This document shows, piece by piece, positions 17,463 to 25,339 of a stretch of 64,000 nucleotides of DNA. Origin of the DNA: Clostridium ljungdahlii. Lineage in GTDB: Bacteria > Bacillota > Clostridia > Clostridiales > Clostridiaceae. The position numbers and the translations under genes were made by a program. A model generated the notes under the pieces. That model had not been told where the DNA came from and ran no database searches. It worked only from the letters and a program-made list of their open reading frames with translations. Location of the stretch: the NCBI RefSeq assembly GCF_001636845.1, contig NZ_LITT01000035.1:62001-126000 (forward strand), given 5' to 3'. The first letter of the stretch is position 1; the number at the start of each line of letters is the position of its first letter.

Positions 17463-18923
17463 GTGTATAAATTAGATCAAAGTGAAACTCCACTGTTTGA
17501 CGCATTAATGGAATACGTAAATAGGAATACCATTCCTTTTCATGTGCCAGGTCATAAAAAAGGGAACGGTATAGACGAAGAGTTTAAAAATTTTATGGGA
17601 GAAAACCCCTTTAAAATTGACGTTACTGTATTTAAATTAGTGGATAGTCTTCACCATCCTACTGGTCCAATAAAAAGGGCACAGCAATTAGCTGCAGATG
17701 CCTATGGCTCTGATGCCGCTTTTTTTTCAATACATGGAACATCTGGTGCTATACAAACCATGATCATGTCTGTAGTGAATTCAGGAGATAAAATAATAAT
17801 TCCAAGAAACGTGCACAAATCCGTTACTGCTGGAATTATATTAAGTGGTGCAATACCCGTATATATGCAGCCTGAACTAGATAAAACAATAGGAATTGCC
17901 CATGGTGTTACTTCTGAAACCGTAGAAAATACTTTAAAACAAAATCCTGATGCAAAAGCTGTTTTAATTATAAATCCTACCTATTACGGAGTAGCTGCAG
18001 ACATTAAAAAAATATCAGATATAGTACACAGTTATGATATTCCTTTAATTGTAGACGAGGCCCATGGACCACACCTTGGTTTTAACGATAATTTACCAAT
18101 ATCAGCTATGCAAGCTGGTGCCGATATGTGTTCCCAAAGTACTCATAAAATAATAGGTGCTATGACCCAATGTTCGCTGCTTCACATTCGTTCAGAGCGT
18201 ATTGATATACACAAGGTTCAACAAGTTTTATCTCTACTGCAAACAACTTCACCTTCTTACGTCTTAATGGCTTCGCTGGATTGCGCTAGAAGACAAATAG
18301 CTCTCCATGGGAAAGAACTGCTGAATAAAGCTATTGACCTGTCAAGTTATGCCAGGTATAAAATCAACAATATCCCAGGATTCTACTGTTTTGGTGAAGA
18401 AATAGTTGGTAACCCTGGTGTAGTGTCCCTTGATCCTACCAAAATAACCATAACCTGTAGGGATTTGGGTATTACAGGCTATGACTTAGATATGATTTTA
18501 TCAAATAAGTATCATATACAAATGGAACTCTCTGACTTATATAATATTTTAGCTGTTGGTTCTTTTGGAGATACTAAAGAAAATATAGATGCTCTTATAA
18601 ATGCACTAGAGGAAGTAAGCACAGAATACTATGGGAGAGGAAATAGAAAATCAGATTTTCTGGATATACCTCCTATACCAAGACAATTAGAAATTCCGCG
18701 AGATGCCTTTAATTCTGAAAAAACACCGGTGCTGTTAAAAAATAGCATAGGTATGATAAGTGGAGAATTTTTAATGGCATATCCTCCTGGAATACCAGTA
18801 CTTTGCCCGGGCGAGGAAATAACAAAAGAAATTGTAGACTATGTACAAGAACTAAAAGACACTGGATTGTATGTTCAAGGTACAGAAGATCCTGAAGTAG
18901 AATATATCAAAGTAGTAAAATAA
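17463..18923 (+). CDS. speA: Orn/Lys/Arg decarboxylase (PLP-dependent, SpeA-like)
   Basis: 486 residues from GTG at 17463. An in-frame GTG at 17451 is part of the AGGAAGGTG ribosome site. Fold-type I PLP enzyme: 'PFHVPGHKKG' near the N-terminus is the family's signature, VDEAH holds the PLP-ring aspartate (Asp198), and SQSTHK places the Schiff-base lysine at 229. Length fits the short Bacillus SpeA/YaaO/Cad group without the N-terminal wing domain of the E. coli inducible enzymes. It makes agmatine or cadaverine; arginine is the likeliest substrate but lysine cannot be excluded. A terminator-like hairpin in its leader suggests attenuation. Confidence 0.85.
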   Translation: MYKLDQSETPLFDALMEYVNRNTIPFHVPGHKKGNGIDEEFKNFMGENPFKIDVTVFKLVDSLHHPTGPIKRAQQLAADAYGSDAAFFSIHGTSGAIQTMIMSVVNSGDKIIIPRNVHKSVTAGIILSGAIPVYMQPELDKTIGIAHGVTSETVENTLKQNPDAKAVLIINPTYYGVAADIKKISDIVHSYDIPLIVDEAHGPHLGFNDNLPISAMQAGADMCSQSTHKIIGAMTQCSLLHIRSERIDIHKVQQVLSLLQTTSPSYVLMASLDCARRQIALHGKELLNKAIDLSSYARYKINNIPGFYCFGEEIVGNPGVVSLDPTKITITCRDLGITGYDLDMILSNKYHIQMELSDLYNILAVGSFGDTKENIDALINALEEVSTEYYGRGNRKSDFLDIPPIPRQLEIPRDAFNSEKTPVLLKNSIGMISGEFLMAYPPGIPVLCPGEEITKEIVDYVQELKDTGLYVQGTEDPEVEYIKVVK

Positions 18924-19016
18924 TATATTTCTCAAACAAAAAATTGAAATATTATTTTAGCTCTTATAGATAATATTTTAGGCATAAACTACCTATAAAT
19001 ATATTATACAATGATC

Positions 19017-19256
19017 TCTAACTTAAAAATCAACTTATACGCAGGCATATTTTTACAATAATGAAGTTCTTTTAAATATTTTGCGTATAGGTCTTAGGAA
19101 AAAATTCGTAAAAACTTAGAACTTTTGAATTGTCTGAGGTACGAGTTTTCAAAAGTTCTTAGCTTTTTTAGAATTTTTTACTTAGACTTATCAAAATATT
19201 TAATGAACTGAAGGTTGTAAAAAATATCCGTAGTATAAGTTGATTTTTTACTTAGA
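19017..19256 (-). repeat. 240-bp palindromic element, subfamily A, copy 1
   Basis: Terminal inverted repeats of 24 bp (19017-19040 and 19233-19256, core AAAAATCAACTTATAC) bound two ~115-bp arms that pair almost throughout. The centre on the plus strand is GAGGTACGAG (19136-19145). It starts 19 bp after the tyrS stop codon. It matches 23482-23720 and, inverted, 54280-54519. No open reading frame. It fills most of the 350-bp gap after the decarboxylase gene; similarity with copy 2 seems to run about 35 bp further left. Confidence 0.9.
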
Positions 19257-19275
19257 CCCCCATGTATAGATATTA

Positions 19276-20499
19276 CTAAACATTCTTTACCTTAACAAAC
19301 CTGGACTTTCCAACCTGAATAACAAAACTATTACCTGGATTTTGTATTAGAAAATTATTATATCTTTTACCATTTACTTTTATAGCATTTTGAGTTATAA
19401 GACGCTTAGCCTCACTATTACTAGCTGCAATTCCACTTCTTGTAATAATTTTTACTAAATTCACCTCGTCATTTGATGCAAGGCAATCTTGAGACAAAAT
19501 AAATTCGTCAATATCATTTGGAATGAGATTTTTTTGAAATACAGTCTTAAAATGCTCTTCAGCAGATTCTGCTTCACTTACTCCACAATATAAGGTTGTT
19601 ATTTCTTTTGCAAGCTGCATTTTAATGTCCCGGGGGTTTGTTTCTGTATTATTAAGCTTTAACTTAATTGCTTCAACTTCATCTGGATGAATATCTGTTG
19701 CAAGTTCAAAGTATTTAATAATAAGATTATCTGGGATAGTCATTGTCTTTTGGTAAATTGAAATGGCATCCTCACATATTCCAATATAATTTTCTAAACT
19801 TTTACTCATTTTTTCAACACCATCTGTGCCTTCAAGTAAAGGCATAAATAAAGCTATTTGGCTTTCCTGGCTGTAATCACCTTGTAATGTACGCCCCATT
19901 AAAACATTGAAGGTTTGATCTGTACCACCCATTTCAATATCTGCCTTTACCGCCACAGAGTCATACGCCTGCATTAACGGATAAAAAAATTCATGTAATC
20001 CTATAGGTTTATTGTTTTTATATCTTTTCTCAAAATCATCTCTTTCTAGTATTCTTGCAACAGTAACTTTTCCAGCAAGCTTTAACACATCTTCAAAATT
20101 GAGCTTAGATAACCATTCGCTATTAAACCTAACTTCTGTTTTATCTCTATCAAGTATTTTAAATACCTGTTTTTCATAAGTCCTAGCATTTTTAATCACC
20201 TGCTCCGTTGTCAATTGTCTGCGGGTTTTGCTCTTGCCTGAAGGATCACCAATTTTGCCAGTGAAATCACCAATTATGATTACTGCTTGATGTCCTAAAT
20301 CTTGCATTTGTTTGATTTTTCTAAGTACAACTGCATGACCAAGGTGTATATCTGGTGCAGAAGGATCAAGTCCAAGTTTAATCCTAAGGGGGATTCCTAA
20401 GGACACACTTCTCTCCAGCTTTTGCTTTAAATTTTTTTCGCTCACAACCTGACTTACACCTTTCATAATAATTTTAAACTGTTCTTCAACATCTTTCAT
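19276..20499 (-). CDS. tyrS: Tyrosyl-tRNA synthetase
   Basis: 407 residues from the ATG at 20499; an ATG three codons earlier overlaps the AAAGGATG ribosome site. Class I features: HLGH at 53-56 (HIGH motif) and KMSKS at 230-234. 'GLDPSAPDIHLGH' and the C-terminal S4 domain ('SGIAASNSEAKRLITQNAIKVNG') identify TyrRS, of the TyrZ-like group. It charges tRNA-Tyr. Expression is under a T-box leader at 20530-20821. Confidence 0.96.
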   Translation of the reverse strand: MKDVEEQFKIIMKGVSQVVSEKNLKQKLERSVSLGIPLRIKLGLDPSAPDIHLGHAVVLRKIKQMQDLGHQAVIIIGDFTGKIGDPSGKSKTRRQLTTEQVIKNARTYEKQVFKILDRDKTEVRFNSEWLSKLNFEDVLKLAGKVTVARILERDDFEKRYKNNKPIGLHEFFYPLMQAYDSVAVKADIEMGGTDQTFNVLMGRTLQGDYSQESQIALFMPLLEGTDGVEKMSKSLENYIGICEDAISIYQKTMTIPDNLIIKYFELATDIHPDEVEAIKLKLNNTETNPRDIKMQLAKEITTLYCGVSEAESAEEHFKTVFQKNLIPNDIDEFILSQDCLASNDEVNLVKIITRSGIAASNSEAKRLITQNAIKVNGKRYNNFLIQNPGNSFVIQVGKSRFVKVKNV

Positions 20500-20529
20500 T
20501 TCTGTCATCCTTTCTTATAAACAAAAATA

Positions 20530-20821
20530 AAAAACTCCCGTCCGCTGCATTACGCAAAGGACGGGAGTTTTACTCACGTGTTACCACCTCAAAATTTATT
20601 TATACATCACTGTATAAACCTCATTAGGTACGGCACAAAAGGCTTATACCCTAGCGATGTAACGGTCGCACCCGGCAACAGCCTACTAAGATATAAATCC
20701 TTTCAGTGTACCACTCAGAGATGTATTTCAAAATCTGTTTTCTACCCCTCTCATCAACCGGTAGCTTTCTGTTGAAAACTTATGATTTCTACTTCTTCTC
20801 ATCGCAGTTTTTAAATATATA
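20530..20821 (-). ncRNA. T-box riboswitch leader of tyrS
   Basis: On the minus strand the leader carries the T-box core GGTGGTAACACGTG (20575-20588), which pairs with uncharged tRNA-Tyr. A strong terminator follows: CTCCCGTCC at 535-543 with its complement at 559-567, then a T-run at 20531. Stem I elements (AGTAGA-like bulge, 'GGTTGATGAGAGGGG') lie at 20740-20800. Tyr codons UAC occur at 20708-20710 and 20723-20725; either could be the specifier. Confidence 0.9.
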
Positions 20822-20827
20822 GCTCAC

Positions 20828-20857
20828 ATTATATCACTTAAATCTAATACAAGTCAA
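20828..20857 (-). promoter_or_regulatory. Sigma-A promoter of tyrS
   Basis: Minus strand TTGACT (20852-20857), 18-base spacer, TATAAT (20828-20833) with a TG just before the -10 box. Start would be near 20821, the upstream edge of the T-box. Confidence 0.7.
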
Positions 20858-20972
20858 TTTTTACTATAGACAAGCTTTCACTTGAGGGTCAGCAAATTTA
20901 TCTATTTTAGAAATGATAAAATTATTAAATTCAACTTTATTATGGACATAACATTTAGAAAAGATAACCAAA

Positions 20973-21006
20973 AACACCACAAAATTCAAATGAATAATGT
21001 GGTGTT
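20973..21006 (-). terminator. Terminator-like hairpin in a gene-poor region
   Basis: AACACCACA (20973-20981) pairs perfectly with 20998-21006 around 16 bases. On the minus strand TTTGGTTATCTTTT follows. It lies 47 bases after a possible 11-codon reading frame. The rest of 20860-21470 shows no convincing gene. Confidence 0.5.
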
Positions 21007-21053
21007 CTAAAAAATTGTTAATTTTTTTAATTTTTATTTAAACCAGCTAATTA

Positions 21054-21089
21054 TTATTTTGTTTTAACTGTAATACTCTTATCCTTCAT
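21054..21089 (-). CDS. Possible 11-residue peptide gene
   Basis: ATG at 21089 follows AGAGGAA at a normal distance and reads MKDKSITVKTK, ending in TAA. A terminator-like hairpin lies 47 bases downstream, so the unit has a ribosome site, a short frame and an end. Chance is a real alternative in AT-rich DNA, and no promoter stands out. Function unknown. Confidence 0.2.
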   Translation of the reverse strand: MKDKSITVKTK

Positions 21090-21474
21090 AGTGTTATTCC
21101 TCTTTTAAATTATTTAAGAAATTTCTATTTTGATTTATATTTATAATTATTAGTTTCTATCTTAAAACCTTATAAAATATTCCCCTTTCCACCAATATGA
21201 ATTGAATTATTCCTAAAAACAATAAATCATTAGATCTCATACCTTCTAAAAATAGCAAAGCCTTGGATTATCATATTTAAAATATGCTGTCACAGCATGT
21301 ATAATAATATGTTTAAGTACCGTTGCAATAAGTAATCCTATCTTAGCTGTTAATATTACGCAAATAGCTGACTTAAACGGTAACTGGGAATTCAATATAA
21401 AAGTAGATAAAAATGAAATAGAAACTAAGTACAAATATAACACAATATAATATTATTTAAATTAAGTCATCTAT

Positions 21475-21505
21475 AAGTATACTTGTCGTTTTGACAAGTA
21501 TACTT
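21475..21505. promoter_or_regulatory. Double operator of the Xre regulator
   Basis: The palindrome AAGTATACTT occurs at 21475-21484 and 21496-21505, exactly 21 bp apart (two helical turns), overlapping the promoter of the regulator gene. This layout is typical of an autorepressor that binds as two dimers. Confidence 0.6.
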
Positions 21506-21532
21506 GACATGTATATTTCCATATGATAACAT
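21504..21532 (+). promoter_or_regulatory. Promoter of the Xre regulator
   Basis: TTGACA (21504-21509), 17-base spacer, TAACAT (21527-21532). A second TTGACA at 21491-21496 pairs less well with a -10 box. Confidence 0.55.
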
Positions 21533-21553
21533 CTATTTAATGGGGGTGTTACC

Positions 21554-21772
21554 TTGGACAATAAAACAAAATTAAATAATCATTTAAAAGTCGCACGTGC
21601 TGAACTTAATATTTCTCAAGAGCAACTTGCCAATATTGCCGGAGTAAGCCGCCAAACAATAAGTTCCATAGAAACTGGTCAATACTGCCCAACTGCTAAA
21701 TTAGCACTAATTCTTTCAAAGTGTTTGCAAAAAAAATTTGAAGATTTATTCTATTTAGAGGAGGAGGAATAA
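21554..21772 (+). CDS. Small Xre/Cro-family transcriptional regulator
   Basis: 72 residues, start TTG at 21554 after GGGGGTG. A single helix-turn-helix domain fills the protein: 'LNISQEQLANIAGVSRQTIS' is the recognition region, and 'YCPTAKLALILSKCLQKKFEDLF' completes the five-helix fold. It resembles the YozG-like regulators that pair with a small membrane protein. Two palindromes in its promoter suggest autoregulation. The following gene starts three bases after its stop, so they form an operon. Confidence 0.88.
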   Translation: MDNKTKLNNHLKVARAELNISQEQLANIAGVSRQTISSIETGQYCPTAKLALILSKCLQKKFEDLFYLEEEE

Positions 21773-21775
21773 AAA

Positions 21776-22117
21776 ATGTTTAAAAAAAGTAACAAACAAA
21801 ATAAAGTTACTCCTATTTATGGCATTATAGATGAAAGGACAAGAGCTATTGTATATAAAGGTGATGCTTATGCTGGCAGATTTATGTTGTTTGCAGTTCT
21901 CATAGATGGATTTATAAGAGGACTACATTTAAGTAGTCCTCTTATAAAATCAAATGGAGATTTACTGTTAATTGTAATAATTGGAGGTTTAATATCAACA
22001 GCTTATCAGATTAAAAATAAGGTTGTTTCTCATCATTCTTTTGTTCGTAGTTTTATTTTTATTGCGTTATTTACCGCATTTATTGCATTCTTAGTAACAT
22101 CTCTCTTTTTAAAATAA
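21776..22117 (+). CDS. Small membrane protein partnered with the Xre regulator
   Basis: 113 residues with three hydrophobic segments (about 36-50, 62-76, 90-110) after a soluble N-terminus ('VTPIYGIIDERTRAIVYKGDA'). GGAGGAG precedes it and it overlaps the regulator's operon. I recognise the gene pair as common in Firmicutes, but the membrane protein has no established function. It may be a membrane sensor or the regulator's sole target. Confidence 0.75.
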   Translation: MFKKSNKQNKVTPIYGIIDERTRAIVYKGDAYAGRFMLFAVLIDGFIRGLHLSSPLIKSNGDLLLIVIIGGLISTAYQIKNKVVSHHSFVRSFIFIALFTAFIAFLVTSLFLK

Positions 22118-22130
22118 TTGTTGGTTTTAT

Positions 22131-22170
22131 GGCTGTGTTTATTAAAATAAAATCTTCACGGCCTTTTTTT
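22131..22170 (+). terminator. Terminator of the Xre/membrane-protein operon
   Basis: GGCTGTG (22131-22137) pairs with CACGGCC (22157-22163, one G-U pair), followed by seven Ts. Confidence 0.8.
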
Positions 22171-22197
22171 AATTAAATTCTGAATTCACATTTAAGT

Positions 22198-22653
22198 CAC
22201 TGCATCTGCTAATTTTAATCCAGGTAAAATTTCATCCCTATATCTATCCCAAATTCTTTTAACTCTGCACTACTTGTATTCCATCAGAGCCTTCTGCATC
22301 GAATGGCTCAAGTTGTGATAATAATTCATCTTCTCTCTTTAAGACAATATGTTCTGGTGTATTATATCCTCCATAAGACTCTACTACAAGCAAAAAATTT
22401 GTGTTTGGAATAACTTTTTCAATAAAATCAATTACAATATCTAACATTATATTCAAATTTACAATCCAATTCTCAGGCTTTGTTTTTCCCATACCTGGTA
22501 AGTCAATATATATTCTTTTATACTCCTCTCTATTCTTAAATACAGGTTCCATGCATCCCTTCATTAATCTATGATCTACATGAGATCAATGTAACATAAT
22601 AATCGGTTTGCCATTACCTATTATTTCATAATTAATAGATATATTTTTTATCT
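22198..22653 (-). pseudogene. Decayed alpha/beta hydrolase gene
   Basis: Reading along the minus strand, 'YEIIGNGKPIIMLH' is followed by TGA (22586-22588) where the family has the HG glycine, then 'SHVDHRLMKGCMEP', 'IYIDLPGMGKT' and 'LLVVESYGGY'. The nucleophile elbow G-x-S-x-G has valine before E-S. After 22259 the likely C-terminal continuation ('VKRIWDRYRDEILPG') lies in another frame and stops early, well short of a normal hydrolase. One nonsense codon, one frameshift and a deletion mark it as non-functional. No ATG with a ribosome site precedes it. Confidence 0.8.
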
Positions 22654-22883
22654 TACACTAGTCTCTAACTTAAAAATATAATTACATAACTCAACTTTCA
22701 CACATACAAAATTTTTACTTAAATATAAGAAGAAAATCTATCTATCATAAATTTATAATACATCAACATAATTTTTGTTTTACGAACATAAAAACGCCGT
22801 AAAATTTTTTTAAATAATATGGGGTTTCAGTAAATTATTGACTTTTAAATTGTTATATTAAATAAGAATATTAAGAAATAACT

Positions 22884-23189
22884 TTATTTGTTTAAATTAT
22901 TTTTTATTCTTAAAAAAACCCCTAAACGAATTACAGTTATAACATCTATGATAGCAATTATAGATGTTAAGATTACCATAATTAATAAATTTGATTCTAA
23001 ATAAGCAAGCAGAAATAAAAACATTAAGTTTAAACCAATAACTATATTATTATATTTAATTTGCCTTTTTTCCAAATCTTTACTAAAAGTAAATTTATTA
23101 ATTTTATACTTACTATATTTACTTATAATTAGCTTTATTATCCCCATTACAACTATAAAGTTAATTATAATTAATAAAATTTCAGGCAT
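22884..23189 (-). CDS. Small hypothetical membrane protein
   Basis: 101 residues from the ATG at 23189 (GGAG six bases upstream); a TTG four codons earlier overlaps that site. Three hydrophobic segments: residues 3-22, about 48-63 and 67-88. The basic loop between the first two ('KYSKYKINKFTFSKDLEKRQIK') should be cytoplasmic. I recognise no family. An extended -10 (TGATATAAT on the minus strand, 23268-23276) could drive it. A real but lineage-specific gene is likely. Confidence 0.55.
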   Translation of the reverse strand: MPEILLIIINFIVVMGIIKLIISKYSKYKINKFTFSKDLEKRQIKYNNIVIGLNLMFLFLLAYLESNLLIMVILTSIIAIIDVITVIRLGVFLRIKNNLNK

Positions 23190-23386
23190 CTTTATCTCCA
23201 ATCTAATAAATATAAATTTTTATAGTTACACCTTGATATCTTACGATTCTGACTATATCATAGAAGAATTATATCACACTTTTATGTTATATATCACCAC
23301 TTATGTAAAATAAGCTTATTTTTGGCACCGCATTATTCAATTTTCAAAGATCATTTTTCATATTTCAAATAGATTTATATAATTAA

Positions 23387-23445
23387 GAGTTGACTTATAT
23401 TCGGAAAATATGATGACAAAATTGAAATCACGTTTAAAAACTTTA
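23387..23445 (+). repeat. Truncated subfamily-B element
   Basis: Matches the left end of the element at 54545, for example the shared ATGACAAAATTGAAA (23411-23425) and TTTAAAAACTTT, but stops before the palindrome centre. It lies directly left of the A element at 23482, the same neighbours as in the 54280-54787 pair. Confidence 0.6.
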
Positions 23446-23481
23446 GAAATGAACTGTTTATAAGTATACTATACAATAATC

Positions 23482-23720
23482 TCTAACTTAAAAATCAACT
23501 TATACGCAGGCACATTTTTACAATAATGAAGCTCTTTTAAATATTTTGCATATAAGTCTTAGGAAAAAATTCGTAAAAACTTAGAACTTTTGAATTGTCT
23601 GAGGTACGAGTTTTCAAAAGTTCTTAGCTTTTTTAGAATTTTTTACTTAGACTTATCAAAATATTTAATGAACTGAATGTTGTAAAAATATTCGTAGTAT
23701 AAGTTGATTTTTTGCTTAGA
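23482..23720 (-). repeat. 239-bp palindromic element, subfamily A, copy 2
   Basis: Terminal repeats at 23482-23505 and 23697-23720; centre GAGGTACGAG at 23601-23610 on the plus strand. It begins two bases after the stop codon of the FMN oxidase gene and is nearly identical to copy 1. The similarity with copy 1 continues about 35 bp to the left. Confidence 0.9.
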
Positions 23721-23722
23721 TT

Positions 23723-24739
23723 CTATTTATAAAGTATTCTACCATCTATATTTTTAACAGACTTACATCCTGTCAAAACCATAGCTGATTTTAGTTCACT
23801 CTTCAAATTTTCTACATAAACCTTTACTCCTTCTCTTTGTCCTCCAAAGGATGCAGTTACAAAAGGTCTTCCTATAAGTACGGCATCTGCACCTAAAGCT
23901 AACATTTTAAGTACATCCACACCAGTTCTCACGCCACCATCTGCAAGTATTGTAACCTTGCCTTTAACTGCCTTCGCTATCTCTGGAAGTACCTCTGCCA
24001 CTCCAGGAGTTTGATCTAAAACTCTTCCACCATGGTTTGAAACAACTATGGCACTTACTCCAGCTTTAACTGCAAGTTCTGCTTCGTCTGGGGTCATTAT
24101 TCCCTTTAATATAAAAGGAAGTTTTGTACTTTCTACAACTTCTTTTATTTCTTCTAAAGTCTTAGGTCCTACAGGTTTTCCATGAAGTGCTAAGGTTATT
24201 AATCCTGCAGCATCTATATCCATTCCTACTGCAAAAGCTCCTGCTTTTTCAGCAAGTTTTATTTTACTTATAACATTTTTATTTTCCCAAGGTTTTATTA
24301 CAGCTATGCCTTCTCCATTAAATTCTTTAAGCTTTTCAAGATTAGTTATAAGAAAAGAATCTACTGCTGTATCTCCTACCATAGGATATATTCCTGCATC
24401 CAGACATCCTCCTATAACTGAAGAAATGTACTCTTCCTCAGTAAACTTTCCACCCATATTCAAAGTAGTTCCTGATACAGGTGCTGCAAAAACAGGTATG
24501 TCCATCTTTTTTCCAAATAACTCTATTGAGGTGTCAGGATCTTTAGCATCATGTATAACTCTCATATTCAATTTACATTTGCTTAGTGAATTAAAATTTT
24601 CTTTAAAAGAGTCTCCTGTTCCCTTTCCTCCCATGCCTGGTACTTCTCCAGCACATGCGTTTCCATTACAGGCAGGACATACCCTGCAGCTTCCATTTAA
24701 ATTTTCCCTTGCATTTTTTAATACATCTTTATAGTTCAT
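23723..24739 (-). CDS. FMN-dependent alpha-hydroxy-acid oxidising protein
   Basis: 338 residues, TIM barrel of the lactate/glycolate oxidase and dehydrogenase family. FMN and substrate motifs: SNHGGR (234-239, with the catalytic histidine), DGGVRTG (267-273) and IGRPF near 290. It is predicted cytoplasmic and would oxidise an L-2-hydroxyacid such as lactate. Odd is the N-terminus: Cys18, 21, 24 and 29 in 'CRVCPACNGNACAG', absent from aerobic family members, which could hold a metal or an iron-sulfur cluster. The ribosome site is weak. Confidence 0.85.
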   Translation of the reverse strand: MNYKDVLKNARENLNGSCRVCPACNGNACAGEVPGMGGKGTGDSFKENFNSLSKCKLNMRVIHDAKDPDTSIELFGKKMDIPVFAAPVSGTTLNMGGKFTEEEYISSVIGGCLDAGIYPMVGDTAVDSFLITNLEKLKEFNGEGIAVIKPWENKNVISKIKLAEKAGAFAVGMDIDAAGLITLALHGKPVGPKTLEEIKEVVESTKLPFILKGIMTPDEAELAVKAGVSAIVVSNHGGRVLDQTPGVAEVLPEIAKAVKGKVTILADGGVRTGVDVLKMLALGADAVLIGRPFVTASFGGQREGVKVYVENLKSELKSAMVLTGCKSVKNIDGRILYK

Positions 24740-24823
24740 AATAATGCCGCCAAATATTAAATTTCTTAATATTTAACAGTTCTTCACCCCTTTCAAGTAA
24801 CATTTTATTTAAATATTGAATTT

Positions 24824-24880
24824 AGGCATTTTCAGAGAAATAACTAATCCATATACCAGCCTATTTTCTTTCAAATGCCT
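24824..24880 (-). repeat. 57-bp palindromic repeat, copy 2
   Basis: Arms AGGCATTTTCAGAGAAATA and TATTTTCTTTCAAATGCCT; same length and orientation as 5482-5538. Its right arm overlaps the last codons and stop of the DUF523 gene. Confidence 0.8.
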
Positions 24881-25325
24881 TATTAAAATCATCTTCTCCA
24901 TATATCTTTATATGGTTTTTGCTTAAAAGTTCTGCTGTTATTCCGGCACCTTCAATAATGTTTCCATTAAAACTTCCATCATATATTTTACCAAAACCAC
25001 AGGATGGACTTTTAGACTTTAGAACAGCTTCTTTTATATTACATGCCTTAGCTACTTTTAGAGTTTCATAGGCTCCCTTTAAAAATTCACTTGTACAATT
25101 TTCTCCAGTAGAACTCATTACAGCAGCTTTTCCATCTATCACATCTTTACCTGTACCACCACATATTTCGCAAGGATTTCTAGGAGTCTTAAGTCCACCT
25201 AACTGTTCTGGACATAAGGGCAGCGCCTTTCCTTCTTTCACGAGACTTAGTATTTTCTCGCAAAGATTATTTCCTCCATTATATTTAGTATCAATACCAC
25301 ACAAGCATGCACTTACTAATATCAC
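24861..25325 (-). CDS. DUF523 family protein
   Basis: 154 residues from GTG at 25325, which gives the usual family start 'ILVSACLCG'; a GTG three codons earlier lies one base from AAGGAG. Conserved features: SACLCG (Cys residues 7 and 9), 'LPLCPEQLGGLKTPR', 'CEICGG' and 'LKSKSPSCG'. The many cysteines suggest metal binding; the function is unknown, and some relatives are fused to or confused with DUF1722 proteins. The final KAFERK and stop codon are encoded by the 57-bp repeat at 24824-24880. It starts 14 bases after mutS2 ends, so both are probably co-transcribed. Confidence 0.85.
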   Translation of the reverse strand: MILVSACLCGIDTKYNGGNNLCEKILSLVKEGKALPLCPEQLGGLKTPRNPCEICGGTGKDVIDGKAAVMSSTGENCTSEFLKGAYETLKVAKACNIKEAVLKSKSPSCGFGKIYDGSFNGNIIEGAGITAELLSKNHIKIYGEDDFNKAFERK

Positions 25326-25339
25326 TCCAGCCACACTCC

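Noticed and set aside
19017-19256. The ~240-bp elements as CRISPR repeats or insertion sequences
   Set aside because: Copies are scattered, not in arrays with spacers, and none contains a transposase or other reading frame. A non-autonomous element is still possible.
21246-21443. 65-codon hydrophobic frame on the minus strand
   Set aside because: No ribosome site and no family resemblance. AT-rich non-coding DNA gives such hydrophobic frames readily, so I do not list it as a gene.
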